A stretch of DNA of 64,000 nucleotides from Bacteroidaceae bacterium (GCA_024401225.1 JAKSLM010000002.1:1-64000), one strand, 5' to 3'. Positions 7,004 to 15,952 are shown, counted from the stretch's first letter. Notes: generated by a model from the letters alone, not told the origin. Numbers and translations are program-made.

Positions 7004-9724
7004 ATGGCTCAGAAAAGAGTTTATACCTTCGGTGCTGGTAAGGCAGAAGGTGACGCTTCTATGCGTGAGGCACTTGGTGGTAAGGGAGCAAACCTTGCCG
7101 AGATGAACCTTATCGGTGTTCCAGTACCTCCAGGTTTCACAATCACAACTGATTGTTGTAATGAATATTATGAAGTAGGTGAGGAGAAGATCAAGGAACT
7201 CCTTCAGGACGAAGTGATGGCTGCTGTAGCTCACACAGAGGAGCTCATGAACAGCAAGTTCGGTTCGGTTGAGAACCCACTTCTCGTTTCTGTACGTTCT
7301 GGTGCTCGTGCTTCAATGCCAGGTATGATGGATACCATCCTCAACCTCGGTCTCAATGATGAAGTAGCAGAAGGTCTTGTAAAGAAGACAAACAATCCTC
7401 ACTTCGTATATGACTCATACCGTCGTTTCGTACAGATGTATGGTGACGTTGTAATGGGTCTCAAGCCAGTCAACAAGGAAGATATCGACCCATTCGAGGC
7501 TATCATCGAGAAGGTGAAGGAAGAGCAGGGCGTAACACTCGACAAGGACCTCTCTGTTGAGTCGCTCAAGAAGCTTGTTGCCCTCTTCAAGGCAGCTATC
7601 AAGGAGCAGACTGGTCAGGACTTCCCAACTGATCCTATCGTTCAGCTCTGGGGCGCTATCTGCGCTGTGTTCCGTTCATGGATGAACGAGCGTGCTATCC
7701 TCTACCGTAAGATGGAAGGCATTCCAGACGAGTGGGGTACAGCCGTATCGGTTATGGCCATGGTATTCGGTAACATGGGCGAGACTTCGGCTACAGGTGT
7801 TTGCTTCTCACGCGACGCAGGTAATGGTGAGAACCTCTTCAACGGTGAGTACCTTATCAACGCACAGGGTGAGGACGTTGTTGCTGGTATCCGCACACCA
7901 CAGCAGATCACAAAGATCGGTTCGCAGCGTTGGGCTGAGCGTGCAGGCATCTCTGAGGAGGAGCGTGTAGCTAAGTACCCATCAATGGAAGAGGCTATGC
8001 CTGAGCTCTACAAGCAGCTCGACGACCTCCAGAACAAGCTCGAGAACCACTATCACGATATGCAGGATATGGAGTTCACCGTACAGGAAGGCAAGCTCTG
8101 GTTCCTCCAGACTCGTAACGGTAAGCGTACAGGTACTGCAATGGTTAAGATTGCTATGGATCTCGTTAAGGAAGGCCTCATCGACGAGAAGACTGCTATC
8201 TTGCGTTGCGAGCCAAATAAGCTCGACGAACTTCTCCACCCAGTATTCGACAAAGATGCTTTGAAGAAGGCTAAGGTTATAACTCAGGGTCTTCCTGCTT
8301 CTCCAGGTGCTGCTTGCGGTCAGATCGTATTCCACGCTGACGATGCACAGGAATGGCATGCAAACGGACACAAGGTAATCATGGTTCGTATTGAGACTTC
8401 ACCAGAAGACCTCGCTGGTATGGCTTCTGCAGAAGGTATCCTCACTGCTCGTGGTGGTATGACTTCTCACGCTGCCGTAGTTGCTCGTGGTATGGGTAAG
8501 TGCTGCGTATCAGGTGCTGGTGCAATCAACGTTGACTACAAGGCTAAGACAGTTGAAATCGAAGGCGTTGTATATAAGGAAGGTGACTTCATCTCTCTTA
8601 ACGGTACAACAGGTCAGGTTTACGCAGGTGAGATCAAGACAAAGGCTGCAGAGCTCTCTGGTGACTTCAAGGAACTCATGGATCTCTGTGACAAGTATAC
8701 TAAGATGGAGGTACGTACTAATGCTGATACTCCACACGATGCAGAGGTTGCTCGTGCATTCGGTGCTAAGGGTATCGGTCTTACTCGTACAGAGCATATG
8801 TTCTTCGACGATCAGAAGATCATCGCTATGCGTGAGATGATCCTTTCTGAGACTCCAGAAGGTCGTGAGAAGGCTCTTGCTAAGCTCCTTCCATATCAGA
8901 AGTCAGACTTCTACGGAATCCTCAAGGCAATGGATGGTCTCCATGTTAACATCCGTCTCCTTGACCCACCTCTCCACGAGTTCGTACCACATGATCTCGC
9001 TGGTCAGGAAACAATGGCTAAGGAAATGGGCGTAGATGTTAAGACTATCCAGAAGCGTGTTGCATCGCTTGCTGAGAACAACCCAATGCTCGGTCACCGT
9101 GGTTGTCGTCTTGGTATCACATTCCCTGAGATCACAGCTATGCAGACTCGTGCCATCCTCGGTGCTGCTTGCCAGTTGAAGAAGGAAGGCTTCGATCCAC
9201 ATCCAGAGATCATGGTTCCACTCATCGGTATCCTCTACGAGCTCAAGCAGCAGAAGGAGATCATCCAGCGCGTTGCTAAGGAAGTATTTGCTGAGGAAGG
9301 TGTTGAAATCGAATTCGAGATCGGTACAATGATCGAGATCCCACGTGCAGCTCTTACTGCCGACCGCATCGCTACTGAGGCTGAGTACTTCTCATTCGGT
9401 ACTAACGACCTCACTCAGATGACATTCGGTTACTCACGTGACGACATCGCTTCGTTCCTCCCTGCATACCTCGAGAAGAAGATCCTCAAGGTTGACCCAT
9501 TCCAGGTACTCGACCAGAACGGTGTAGGTCAGCTCATCAAGATTGCAGTCGAGAAGGGCCGCTCAGTACGTCCAGGCATGCGCACAGGTATCTGTGGTGA
9601 GCATGGTGGTGAGCCTTCATCAGTCAAGTTCTGTGCTAAGGTAGGCATGAACTACGCTTCATGTTCTCCATTCCGTGTGCCAATCGCACGCCTTGCTGCC
9701 GCCCAGGCTGCTGTTGAGGAATAA
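7004..9724 (+). CDS. ppdK: Pyruvate, phosphate dikinase
   Basis: 906 residues, the usual length. Interconverts pyruvate, ATP and phosphate with phosphoenolpyruvate, AMP and pyrophosphate; in anaerobic Bacteroidota it works at the PEP-pyruvate node. Domains in order: N-terminal nucleotide-binding domain (GGKGANLAEM, SVRSGARASMPGMMDT), central swivelling phosphohistidine domain (GGMTSHAAVVARGMGK, catalytic His489), and C-terminal PEP-binding barrel ending in CGEHGGEPSS and the ASCSPFRVPIARLAA active-site cysteine region. Codon use is markedly uniform (Ctc, Ggt, Cgt), consistent with high expression. Single gene with its own promoter and terminator. Confidence 0.97.
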   Translation: MAQKRVYTFGAGKAEGDASMREALGGKGANLAEMNLIGVPVPPGFTITTDCCNEYYEVGEEKIKELLQDEVMAAVAHTEELMNSKFGSVENPLLVSVRSGARASMPGMMDTILNLGLNDEVAEGLVKKTNNPHFVYDSYRRFVQMYGDVVMGLKPVNKEDIDPFEAIIEKVKEEQGVTLDKDLSVESLKKLVALFKAAIKEQTGQDFPTDPIVQLWGAICAVFRSWMNERAILYRKMEGIPDEWGTAVSVMAMVFGNMGETSATGVCFSRDAGNGENLFNGEYLINAQGEDVVAGIRTPQQITKIGSQRWAERAGISEEERVAKYPSMEEAMPELYKQLDDLQNKLENHYHDMQDMEFTVQEGKLWFLQTRNGKRTGTAMVKIAMDLVKEGLIDEKTAILRCEPNKLDELLHPVFDKDALKKAKVITQGLPASPGAACGQIVFHADDAQEWHANGHKVIMVRIETSPEDLAGMASAEGILTARGGMTSHAAVVARGMGKCCVSGAGAINVDYKAKTVEIEGVVYKEGDFISLNGTTGQVYAGEIKTKAAELSGDFKELMDLCDKYTKMEVRTNADTPHDAEVARAFGAKGIGLTRTEHMFFDDQKIIAMREMILSETPEGREKALAKLLPYQKSDFYGILKAMDGLHVNIRLLDPPLHEFVPHDLAGQETMAKEMGVDVKTIQKRVASLAENNPMLGHRGCRLGITFPEITAMQTRAILGAACQLKKEGFDPHPEIMVPLIGILYELKQQKEIIQRVAKEVFAEEGVEIEFEIGTMIEIPRAALTADRIATEAEYFSFGTNDLTQMTFGYSRDDIASFLPAYLEKKILKVDPFQVLDQNGVGQLIKIAVEKGRSVRPGMRTGICGEHGGEPSSVKFCAKVGMNYASCSPFRVPIARLAAAQAAVEE

Positions 9725-9745
9725 TCCTATTCTATACGACATAAG

Positions 9746-9780
9746 AAAAAGGGACTCGGTGTTTACCGGGTCCCTTTGTT
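9746..9780 (+). terminator. Intrinsic terminator of ppdK
   Basis: AAAGGGACTCGGT pairs with ACCGGGTCCCTTT across a four-base loop just after the ppdK stop, followed by TTGTTATT. Confidence 0.8.
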
Positions 9781-9847
9781 ATTGAGGTGGAAGCGAATAC
9801 TAAGTGTTCGTGTGAACTGAATGGTAATCGCAATGTCTGCGGATGTC

Positions 9848-11266
9848 TTAGAACTTGAAGTAGTTGAGGGCGTTGTTGTAGCTGATGTCCTCGATCATCT
9901 GGTTTACGCGGTCAGCTTCGTAGCCTACGTATGGTACTTCGCCATTCTCGATGTCGGTAGCAACGAGGTTGCAGAGGATGCGGCGGAAGTATTCGTGACG
10001 AGGGTAGGAGAGGAAGCTGCGCGAGTCGGTGAGCATACCTACGAAGCGAGAGAGGAGGCCGAGTACCGAGAGGGCGTTCATCTGCTTCTGCATGCCGTCC
10101 TTCTGATCGAGGAACCACCAACCTGATCCCCATTGGATCTTGCCTGGGATGCTGCCATCCTGGAAGTTGCCGAGCATGGTGGCAAGCACTTCGTTGGCAC
10201 ATGGGTTGAGGTTGTAGAGGATGGTCTTGGCAAGCTTGTCCTCGGCATTGAGGCGGTTGAGGAACTTGGAGCACTTCTTGGCTGTGTTGAATTCGCCGAT
10301 AGAGTCGAATCCTGTGTCAGGACCAAGCTGCTTGAACATCTTCGAGTTGTTGTCGCGGATTGCTCCGTAGTGGAACTGCTGTGCCCAACCTGTCTCTGCA
10401 TCCTGTACGGCGAAGATGTACATCATAGCCGACTTGAACTTGAGGATCTCGTCCTGAGTGAGTTCGCTGCCTCCGTATACCTTATTAAATATAGATGCAA
10501 TCTCAGCATCGGTATAGTCCTCTGCATAGAACTCTTCGATACCGTGGTCGGAGAGCTTACAGCCCATGCTTGCGAAGAAGTCGTGGCGGTTCTGAATGGC
10601 ATCAACGAAGTCGTTGAAGTTGCTGATAGTCACTCCGCTCATCTCGCTCAGCTTCTCCACGTAAGCCTTGAAGTTGGCAGGTACTTCCACGGCCATTGCC
10701 TTGTCTGGACGCCATGTAGGAAGCATCTTGGTCTTCGATGTAGGATCGTCAGCTACCTGCTTGTGGTATTCGAGCGTGTCGATAGGGTCGTCGGTAGTGC
10801 AGACGGTCTTTACGTTATAGTGCTCCATGAGTCCGCGTGGTGTGAACTTAGGGTCGTTCTGTATCTTGTCGTTACACTCGTCGTAGATTTCGCGTGCTGT
10901 CTGTGGGTTGAGCAGCTTGTCGATGCCGAAAGCAGTCTTTAGCTCGAGGTGTGTCCAATGGTAGAGAGGATTGCGGAATGTGTAAGGTACGGTCTCTGCC
11001 CACTTCTCAAACTTTTCCCAGTCGGTAGTATCCTTGCCTGTGCAGAAGCGCTCGTCCACGCCGTTGCTTCGCATTGCGCGCCACTTGTAGTGGTCGCCCA
11101 TGAGCCATATCTGAGCTATGCTCTCGAAGCGCTTGTTGTCTGCCACCATCTGAGGAATGAGGTGACAATGGTAGTCGATGATTGGCATCTTAGCCGCATG
11201 TTCGTGATAAAGGATCTTCGCTGTCTCACTCTGGAGAAGGAAGTTTTCGTCCATAAATGGTTTCAT
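9848..11266 (-). CDS. uxaC: Glucuronate/galacturonate isomerase
   Basis: 472 residues. Isomerises D-glucuronate to fructuronate and D-galacturonate to tagaturonate, the first step of hexuronate breakdown. Amidohydrolase-like fold; the N-terminal metal-binding IIDYHCHL (His33, His35) is visible, as are IWLMGDHYKWRAMRSNG and CTTDDPIDTLEYH, which are characteristic of the family. It lies divergent from uxaB (158 bp between starts), the next enzyme of the same route, so the two probably share control. The pair fits growth on pectin. Confidence 0.95.
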   Translation of the reverse strand: MKPFMDENFLLQSETAKILYHEHAAKMPIIDYHCHLIPQMVADNKRFESIAQIWLMGDHYKWRAMRSNGVDERFCTGKDTTDWEKFEKWAETVPYTFRNPLYHWTHLELKTAFGIDKLLNPQTAREIYDECNDKIQNDPKFTPRGLMEHYNVKTVCTTDDPIDTLEYHKQVADDPTSKTKMLPTWRPDKAMAVEVPANFKAYVEKLSEMSGVTISNFNDFVDAIQNRHDFFASMGCKLSDHGIEEFYAEDYTDAEIASIFNKVYGGSELTQDEILKFKSAMMYIFAVQDAETGWAQQFHYGAIRDNNSKMFKQLGPDTGFDSIGEFNTAKKCSKFLNRLNAEDKLAKTILYNLNPCANEVLATMLGNFQDGSIPGKIQWGSGWWFLDQKDGMQKQMNALSVLGLLSRFVGMLTDSRSFLSYPRHEYFRRILCNLVATDIENGEVPYVGYEADRVNQMIEDISYNNALNYFKF

Positions 11267-11321
11267 AGGTAAGCTGTTAGTTAATTAATTATATGAATTT
11301 TGTGCGAAATTACGGAAAATA

Positions 11322-11353
11322 TTTGAATAATAAATATATTTGATGTAATTTTG
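11322..11353 (+). promoter_or_regulatory. Promoter of uxaB
   Basis: TTTG (11322-11325) and TAATTTTG (11346-11353), 20 bp apart, match the Bacteroidota promoter. A minus-strand TAATTTTG (11357-11364) lies back to back with it and could serve uxaC, although no -33 element was found for it. Confidence 0.6.
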
Positions 11354-11423
11354 TGGCAAAATTAGGTGATAAAAGTTTTTACCCCCTAAAATTTGACTTA
11401 TAAACCACTAAAATATTAACCCA

Positions 11424-12896
11424 ATGAAATCACTTAATGCACGTACAGCTCCTAAGAGCAATGCTCCTGAGCGCATCATCCAGTTTGGTGAGGGCAATTT
11501 CCTTCGCTGTTTCGTTGACTGGATCATCTACAACATGAATCAGAAGACCGACTTCAACTCGTCGGTAGTAGTCGTTCAGCCTATCGAACGTGGTATGGTG
11601 GAATGGCTCAACGGTCAGGACTGCCTCTATCATGTCAATCTTCAGGGACGCCTTAACGGTGAGGCTGTCAATTCGCTCACACGCGTGGATTGTATCAGCC
11701 GTGCCATCAATCCATACAGCCAGTACTGGGCATACGAAGCCCTTGCTGAGCAGCCAGAGATCCGATTCGTCATCTCCAACACTACCGAGGCTGGTATCGC
11801 ATTCGATTCTGCATGCAAGTTGTCGGATGCTCCTGCATCAAGCTATCCAGGCAAGCTCACCCAGCTTCTCTACCATCGATTCAAGACCTTCAATGGCGAT
11901 CCAACCAAGGGACTCATCATCATGCCATGTGAGCTCATCTTCCTCAACGGTCATCACCTCAAGGACTGCATCTACAAGTACATAGAGCTCTGGAAGGACG
12001 ACTTCGCTGGCGACTATGAGGCTTTCAAGGCGTGGTTCACCAACTACTGCTACGTCTGCGCTACACTCGTAGACCGCATCGTGCCAGGATTCCCACGCAA
12101 GGAGATCAAGGAGATTCAGGAGAAGGTATGCTACAAGGACAACCTCGTAGTTCAGGGCGAAGTGTTCCACCTCTGGGTTATCGAGAAGCCAGAGAATATG
12201 GACATCGAGGACCTCAAGAAGGAATTCCCTGCAGAAAAGGCAGGTCTCAACGTGCTCATCGCACCATCGGAGAAGCCTTACCACGAGCGCAAGGTAACGC
12301 TGCTCAACGGTCCTCACACCGTGCTTTCGCCAGTCACCTACCTCTCGGGCGTAAACATCGTGCGCGACGCTTGCAACCACGAGGTGCTTGGCAAGTACAT
12401 CCACAAGGTACAGTTCGATGAACTCATGCAGACCCTCAACCTCCCAATGGATGAGCTTCAGCAGTTTGCAACCGACGTCCTCGAGCGTTTCAACAACCCA
12501 TACGTTGATCATCAGGTGACAAGCATCATGCTCAATTCATTCCCTAAGTACGAAACTCGTGACCTCCCAGGCGTCAAGGTTTACCTCGAGCGCAAGGGTG
12601 AGCTTCCTAAGGGACTTGTGTTTGGTCTTGCAGCCATCATCACCTACTACAAGGGTGGTGTACGCGAGGACGGAGCACCTATCGAGCCAAACGATGCACC
12701 AGAGATCATGCAGCTTCTCAAGGACCTCTGGGCTACAGGCGACACTCAGAAGGTAGCCGAGGGCGTGCTTGCTGCTGAAAACATCTGGAAGGAGAACCTC
12801 AACGTCACCGTCCCAGGTCTTACAGCCCTCGTAAAGGAGTACCTCGACCTCATCCAGGCAAAGGGCATGCTCGAAGCAGTCAAGACCATCCTGTAA
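11424..12896 (+). CDS. uxaB: Tagaturonate reductase (altronate oxidoreductase)
   Basis: 490 residues. NADH-dependent reduction of tagaturonate to altronate, following UxaC. Mannitol-dehydrogenase-superfamily architecture: N-terminal dinucleotide-binding region (IIQFGEGNFLRCFVDWII), the central FVISNTTEAGIAF, and the family-typical KVTLLNGPHTVLSPVTYLSGV with the catalytic-domain lysine/asparagine region. Length is normal. Divergent from uxaC; no uxaA (altronate dehydratase) is nearby, so the next step must be encoded elsewhere. Confidence 0.93.
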   Translation: MKSLNARTAPKSNAPERIIQFGEGNFLRCFVDWIIYNMNQKTDFNSSVVVVQPIERGMVEWLNGQDCLYHVNLQGRLNGEAVNSLTRVDCISRAINPYSQYWAYEALAEQPEIRFVISNTTEAGIAFDSACKLSDAPASSYPGKLTQLLYHRFKTFNGDPTKGLIIMPCELIFLNGHHLKDCIYKYIELWKDDFAGDYEAFKAWFTNYCYVCATLVDRIVPGFPRKEIKEIQEKVCYKDNLVVQGEVFHLWVIEKPENMDIEDLKKEFPAEKAGLNVLIAPSEKPYHERKVTLLNGPHTVLSPVTYLSGVNIVRDACNHEVLGKYIHKVQFDELMQTLNLPMDELQQFATDVLERFNNPYVDHQVTSIMLNSFPKYETRDLPGVKVYLERKGELPKGLVFGLAAIITYYKGGVREDGAPIEPNDAPEIMQLLKDLWATGDTQKVAEGVLAAENIWKENLNVTVPGLTALVKEYLDLIQAKGMLEAVKTIL

Positions 12897-12936
12897 TAAT
12901 AAGACAAGATTCAAGGACTATCCAATTTTACATAAT

Positions 12937-12968
12937 AGGCTCCTGGCACATCATCGTGTCGGGAGCCT
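12937..12968 (+). terminator. Hairpin terminator of uxaB
   Basis: AGGCTCC and GGAGCCT close a 32-base hairpin after the uxaB stop. There is no T-run. The whole hairpin recurs in inverted orientation at 13516-13547 with 30 of 32 bases identical, including the loop. Confidence 0.6.
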
Positions 12969-13070
12969 GTTGCGTAGTATTGCTTTTGCATGCGTATGTC
13001 GTCTTCAATTGTGGGATGGACCTATCCCTGCGCCCAAAGACTTAATTGTTGGGTTGACTACCGATTTAAA

Positions 13071-13312
13071 GTGATTTTTTTGTGAGTTTTTGAGCGACTT
13101 GCATGGGCCTATATATGATTGACATTCAGCAAGTAGCTCTGCTTTTTGTGAGTTTTGTGAGTTTTTGCGCCCAAAACTTTATATAATACTATTTCTTTTT
13201 AAAAAGTTTTTAGGATAAAAACTCACAAAACTCACATAAGAATACGTAATATAAAGAAGATCAGTGGCATGCATATAACTGTAGATGCCGTAAAAACTCA
13301 TTGAAAACTCAC
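13071..13312. repeat. Mirror-symmetric GTGAGTTTT / AAAACTCAC repeat pairs
   Basis: GTGA half-sites start at 13071 and 13082 (11 bp apart) and at 13148 and 13157 (9 bp apart). Complementary TCAC/TCAT sites end at 13226 and 13235 (9 bp) and at 13301 and 13312 (11 bp). All four pairs are mirror images about exactly 13191.5 (each pair of coordinates sums to 26383). The spacers are equal in length on both sides but differ in sequence. CTTTTTAAAAAG (13195-13206) lies near the centre. It adjoins the 22-bp array at 13361. No coding potential seen. Confidence 0.75.
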
Positions 13313-13350
13313 TTTGTATATTCAAAGTGTCCGCTCATTTGATTGCCCAT

Positions 13351-13504
13351 CTCTGATATTTTATACCATTTTTATGAAAAGTGTATACACTTTTGCCTGA
13401 AATTGTATACCATTTTGGTCGAATCTTTATAGAGTTTTGCCCGATTCCTTGCAAGGAATCGATGAAGTCCTTGCAAGGAGTTTGTTGAATCGTTATAGGA
13501 TGAT
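13351..13504. repeat. 22-bp-phased dyad array B (7 units)
   Basis: Cores at 13361 (TTATAC), 13383 (GTATAC), 13405 (GTATAC), 13427 (TTATAG), 13449 (TTGCAA), 13471 (TTGCAA) and 13493 (TTATAG), every step exactly 22 bp. The unit at 13449 is an 18-bp perfect palindrome (GATTCCTTGCAAGGAATC) and that at 13383 a 14-bp one (AAGTGTATACACTT). This array mixes the TTGCAA and TATAC core types in one register, showing that they are variants of one element. Confidence 0.85.
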
Positions 13505-13511
13505 TAAAATG

Positions 13512-13547
13512 CAAAAGGCTCCCGACACGATGATGTGCCGAGAGCCT
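13512..13547 (-). terminator. Intrinsic terminator of the GH10 gene
   Basis: On the minus strand the hairpin closed by AGGCTC and GAGCCT is followed by TTTTGCATTTT, 28 bp beyond the xylanase stop. Inverted near-copy of 12937-12968. Confidence 0.75.
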
Positions 13548-13574
13548 TTGCTGTTGATATTGCGTGCCAGAGTG

Positions 13575-14732
13575 TCAGTTCTTGGTTGGTATGCTGATGA
13601 TCTGGTGGAATGCTTTCTTCTTCTGTAGTTTGCGGTCGAAGATGAGGGGATAGTTCTTGCGGTTGGGGATAGGGTAGTTGTTCTTCCACGATACGCCGTC
13701 GTGGAGGCCCCAGAAGGTGACGCGGGCTATCTTGTCGCGACGGCCCCAGATGGTGCGCATGATCTGCTCGTAGCGGTCGGCTACTTCCTGGTCGACCGAT
13801 GCTGGGAGCTCGTCAGCGTATGGGTTGAGGTAGCGCATGAACTCATCGCGCTGGAGGGCAGGATCGTACATGGCTTTGCCTGTCATCTGTCCTTCCTTCG
13901 AGAATGGGAGCATGTCGATGTCGAACTCGGTGATCATGACTTTCACACCAAGGGCATGGAGGCGGTCGATGGTGGTTTCGATGTCGTGGGTGGATGGGTA
14001 GTTGAGTCCCCAATGGGCTTGGATGCCTACGCCGTCGATGCGTATGCCTTTGGATTGCAGCATCTTCACGAGGCGAACTACGCCATCAACTTTCGTCTGG
14101 CGCCACATGTTGTAGTCGTTGTAGTAGAGTTCGGCGTTGGGGGCGCAGCGGTGTGCTGTCTCGAATGCAAGGCATACGAGTTCGTCGAGGTTGCCAGGGT
14201 AGTATTTCTCCCATCCCTTGTCGTTGCGGTAGCCGCCCTCCTCGCTGATGAATTCGTTGACTACGTCCCATGCGTATACTTTGCCTGCGAAGTGGGTGAC
14301 GGTCTTTTCCACGTATTCGACGAGTGTGGCTTGCATCTGCTCCTTGGTACGCACGCTGCCATCTTCATTGAGCCAGAAGAAGTCGGGTGTCTGGTTGTGC
14401 CACATGAGGGTGTGGCCGAGAGCTTTCAGTCCGTGGTCGCTGGCAAACTTGCAGTAGGCGTCGCCCTTGCCGAAGTTCCATACGGATGGGGCAGGGTGGA
14501 TGGTTTCGGGTTTCATGACGTCCTCGGGCGATACGGCGTTGAACTGTTCGCATATGAGATTGAGGCATGGGGTGTTGTTGCGCTCTATGAATGAGTGCGA
14601 TACGGCTACGCCTACGAGGAACTGGCCTGCAAAGGCTTCCTTGAGTGTTGGTTCTGCTGGCTTGACCTGTGCTGATGATGGAAGCGCGAGGAGGCTGAGG
14701 ATGATGGATAGGAGGAGGGTGGAGTGTTTCAT
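13575..14732 (-). CDS. Secreted endo-1,4-beta-xylanase, family GH10
   Basis: 385 residues with a signal peptide (about 1-22, LALPSSAQ) and a single GH10 barrel. Visible signatures are MKPETIHP and GHTLMWHNQTPDFF near the glycone sites, the acid/base YAWDVVNEF (Glu160) and the nucleophile VMITEFDID (Glu269), then ARVTFWGLHDGVSW. It cuts xylan backbones outside the cytoplasm. There are no accessory binding modules and no SusC/SusD pair beside it. Convergent with uxaB, with the array locus between. An 11-bp repeat cluster lies upstream of the start. Confidence 0.95.
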   Translation of the reverse strand: MKHSTLLLSIILSLLALPSSAQVKPAEPTLKEAFAGQFLVGVAVSHSFIERNNTPCLNLICEQFNAVSPEDVMKPETIHPAPSVWNFGKGDAYCKFASDHGLKALGHTLMWHNQTPDFFWLNEDGSVRTKEQMQATLVEYVEKTVTHFAGKVYAWDVVNEFISEEGGYRNDKGWEKYYPGNLDELVCLAFETAHRCAPNAELYYNDYNMWRQTKVDGVVRLVKMLQSKGIRIDGVGIQAHWGLNYPSTHDIETTIDRLHALGVKVMITEFDIDMLPFSKEGQMTGKAMYDPALQRDEFMRYLNPYADELPASVDQEVADRYEQIMRTIWGRRDKIARVTFWGLHDGVSWKNNYPIPNRKNYPLIFDRKLQKKKAFHQIISIPTKN

Positions 14733-14790
14733 GGCTATGCTGTGTTGGTCAATATTGGTGTCCCATAAAAGTTTTTAGGCCTTCGGCAAA

Positions 14791-14832
14791 CGTGAATTGT
14801 CCGTGAATTATTCGTGAATTGTTTCGTGAATT
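14791..14832. repeat. Four CGTGAATT direct repeats upstream of the GH10 gene
   Basis: CGTGAATT starts at 14791, 14802, 14813 and 14825, spaced 11, 11 and 12 bp (about one helical turn). The cluster is 59-100 bp upstream of the xylanase ATG on the minus strand, where an activator would bind. No -7 box was found between it and the gene. Confidence 0.65.
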
Positions 14833-14870
14833 TTTTTTTAGGACACTAATGATTTTTCACTTATTTATTT

Positions 14871-14911
14871 AAAAAGAGAATAGGCTCAATGTATGTAATG
14901 AGCCCATTCTC
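14871..14911 (-). terminator. Intrinsic terminator of the GGGtGRT operon
   Basis: GAGAATGGGCTCA and TGAGCCTATTCTC pair on the minus strand and are followed by TTTTTAAATAAATAA, just after the stop at 14933. Confidence 0.8.
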
Positions 14912-14932
14912 GATATGTTGAAGTTGTGATGA

Positions 14933-15952
14933 TTACTTCTTGTTGAGTGCGAGGTCAACGTTTACGGCACATGCTACTGAGCAACCTACCATTGGGTTGT
15001 TACCGATACCGAGGAAGCCCATCATCTCTACGTGTGCAGGAACTGATGAAGAACCAGCGAACTGAGCGTCAGAGTGCATACGGCCGAGTGTATCAGTCAT
15101 ACCGTAAGAAGCAGGACCTGCAGCCATGTTGTCTGGGTGAAGTGTACGACCTGTACCACCACCTGATGCTACTGAGAAGTATGGCTTACCAGCGCGAGTA
15201 CGCTCCTTCTTGTATGTACCAGCTGTTGGGTGCTGGAAACGTGTTGGGTTAGTTGAGTTACCTGTGATAGATACGTCAACGTCTTCCTTCCACATGATAG
15301 CAACACCTTCACGAACGTCGTCAGCACCGTAGCAGTTAACTGCTGCACGTGGACCGTTTGAGTATGGGATGCGCTTTACTTCCTTGAGCTCGCCTGTGAA
15401 GTAGTCGAACTGAGTCTGTACGTATGTGAATCCGTTGATACGTGAGATGATCATAGCTGCGTCCTTGCCAAGACCGTTGAGGATACAACGGAGTGGCTTG
15501 TCAGCTGGACGTGACTTGTTAGCCATCTGAGCGATCTTGATAGCACCCTCAGCAGCTGCGAACGACTCGTGACCTGCGAGGAATGCGAAACACTTTGTCT
15601 CTGGCTCGAGAAGACGAGCTGCGAGCTCTCCGTGGCCGATACCTACCTTACGGTCGTCAGCTACAGAACCTGGGATACAGAATGACTGAAGTCCCTCACC
15701 GATGTAGTTAGCTGCTTCAACAGCGTCCTTTGCCTTTTCCTTGAGAGCGATAGCTGTACCTACTACGTAAGCCCACTTTGCGTTCTCGAAACAGATCATC
15801 TGAGTTTCTTCACAAGTCATATATGGGTCGAGACCTGCTGCTTCGCAGATTTCGTTAGCCTCTTCAATAGAAGCAATACCGTGCTTGTTCAAGCATGCAA
15901 GGATCTGTGCGATACGACGATCCTGAGATTCAAATTTTACTTCGCGAATCAT
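14933..15952 (-). CDS. GGGtGRT family protein
   Basis: 339 residues, cytoplasmic, no signal peptide or membrane segment. It carries the motif that names the family, SGGGTGRTLHP (residues 263-273), and several conserved cysteines (20, 36, 47, 54, 92, 121, 156, 207). The family is found in anaerobes and typically sits next to a NifU-like scaffold gene, as here: the gap to the upstream partner is 18 bp and both read on the minus strand, so they form one operon ending in a strong terminator. The biochemical role is not established to my knowledge; an iron-sulfur or redox role is inferred from the neighbour and the cysteines. Confidence 0.85.
   Translation of the reverse strand: MIREVKFESQDRRIAQILACLNKHGIASIEEANEICEAAGLDPYMTCEETQMICFENAKWAYVVGTAIALKEKAKDAVEAANYIGEGLQSFCIPGSVADDRKVGIGHGELAARLLEPETKCFAFLAGHESFAAAEGAIKIAQMANKSRPADKPLRCILNGLGKDAAMIISRINGFTYVQTQFDYFTGELKEVKRIPYSNGPRAAVNCYGADDVREGVAIMWKEDVDVSITGNSTNPTRFQHPTAGTYKKERTRAGKPYFSVASGGGTGRTLHPDNMAAGPASYGMTDTLGRMHSDAQFAGSSSVPAHVEMMGFLGIGNNPMVGCSVACAVNVDLALNKK

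Noticed and set aside
13437..13628. 63-codon plus-strand frame starting MPDSLQGIDEVLAR
   Set aside because: Runs through array B, the GH10 terminator and the 3' end of the GH10 gene; not a gene.
13701..14594. 297-codon plus-strand frame opposite the GH10 gene
   Set aside because: Antisense shadow; the GH10 frame has complete catalytic motifs.
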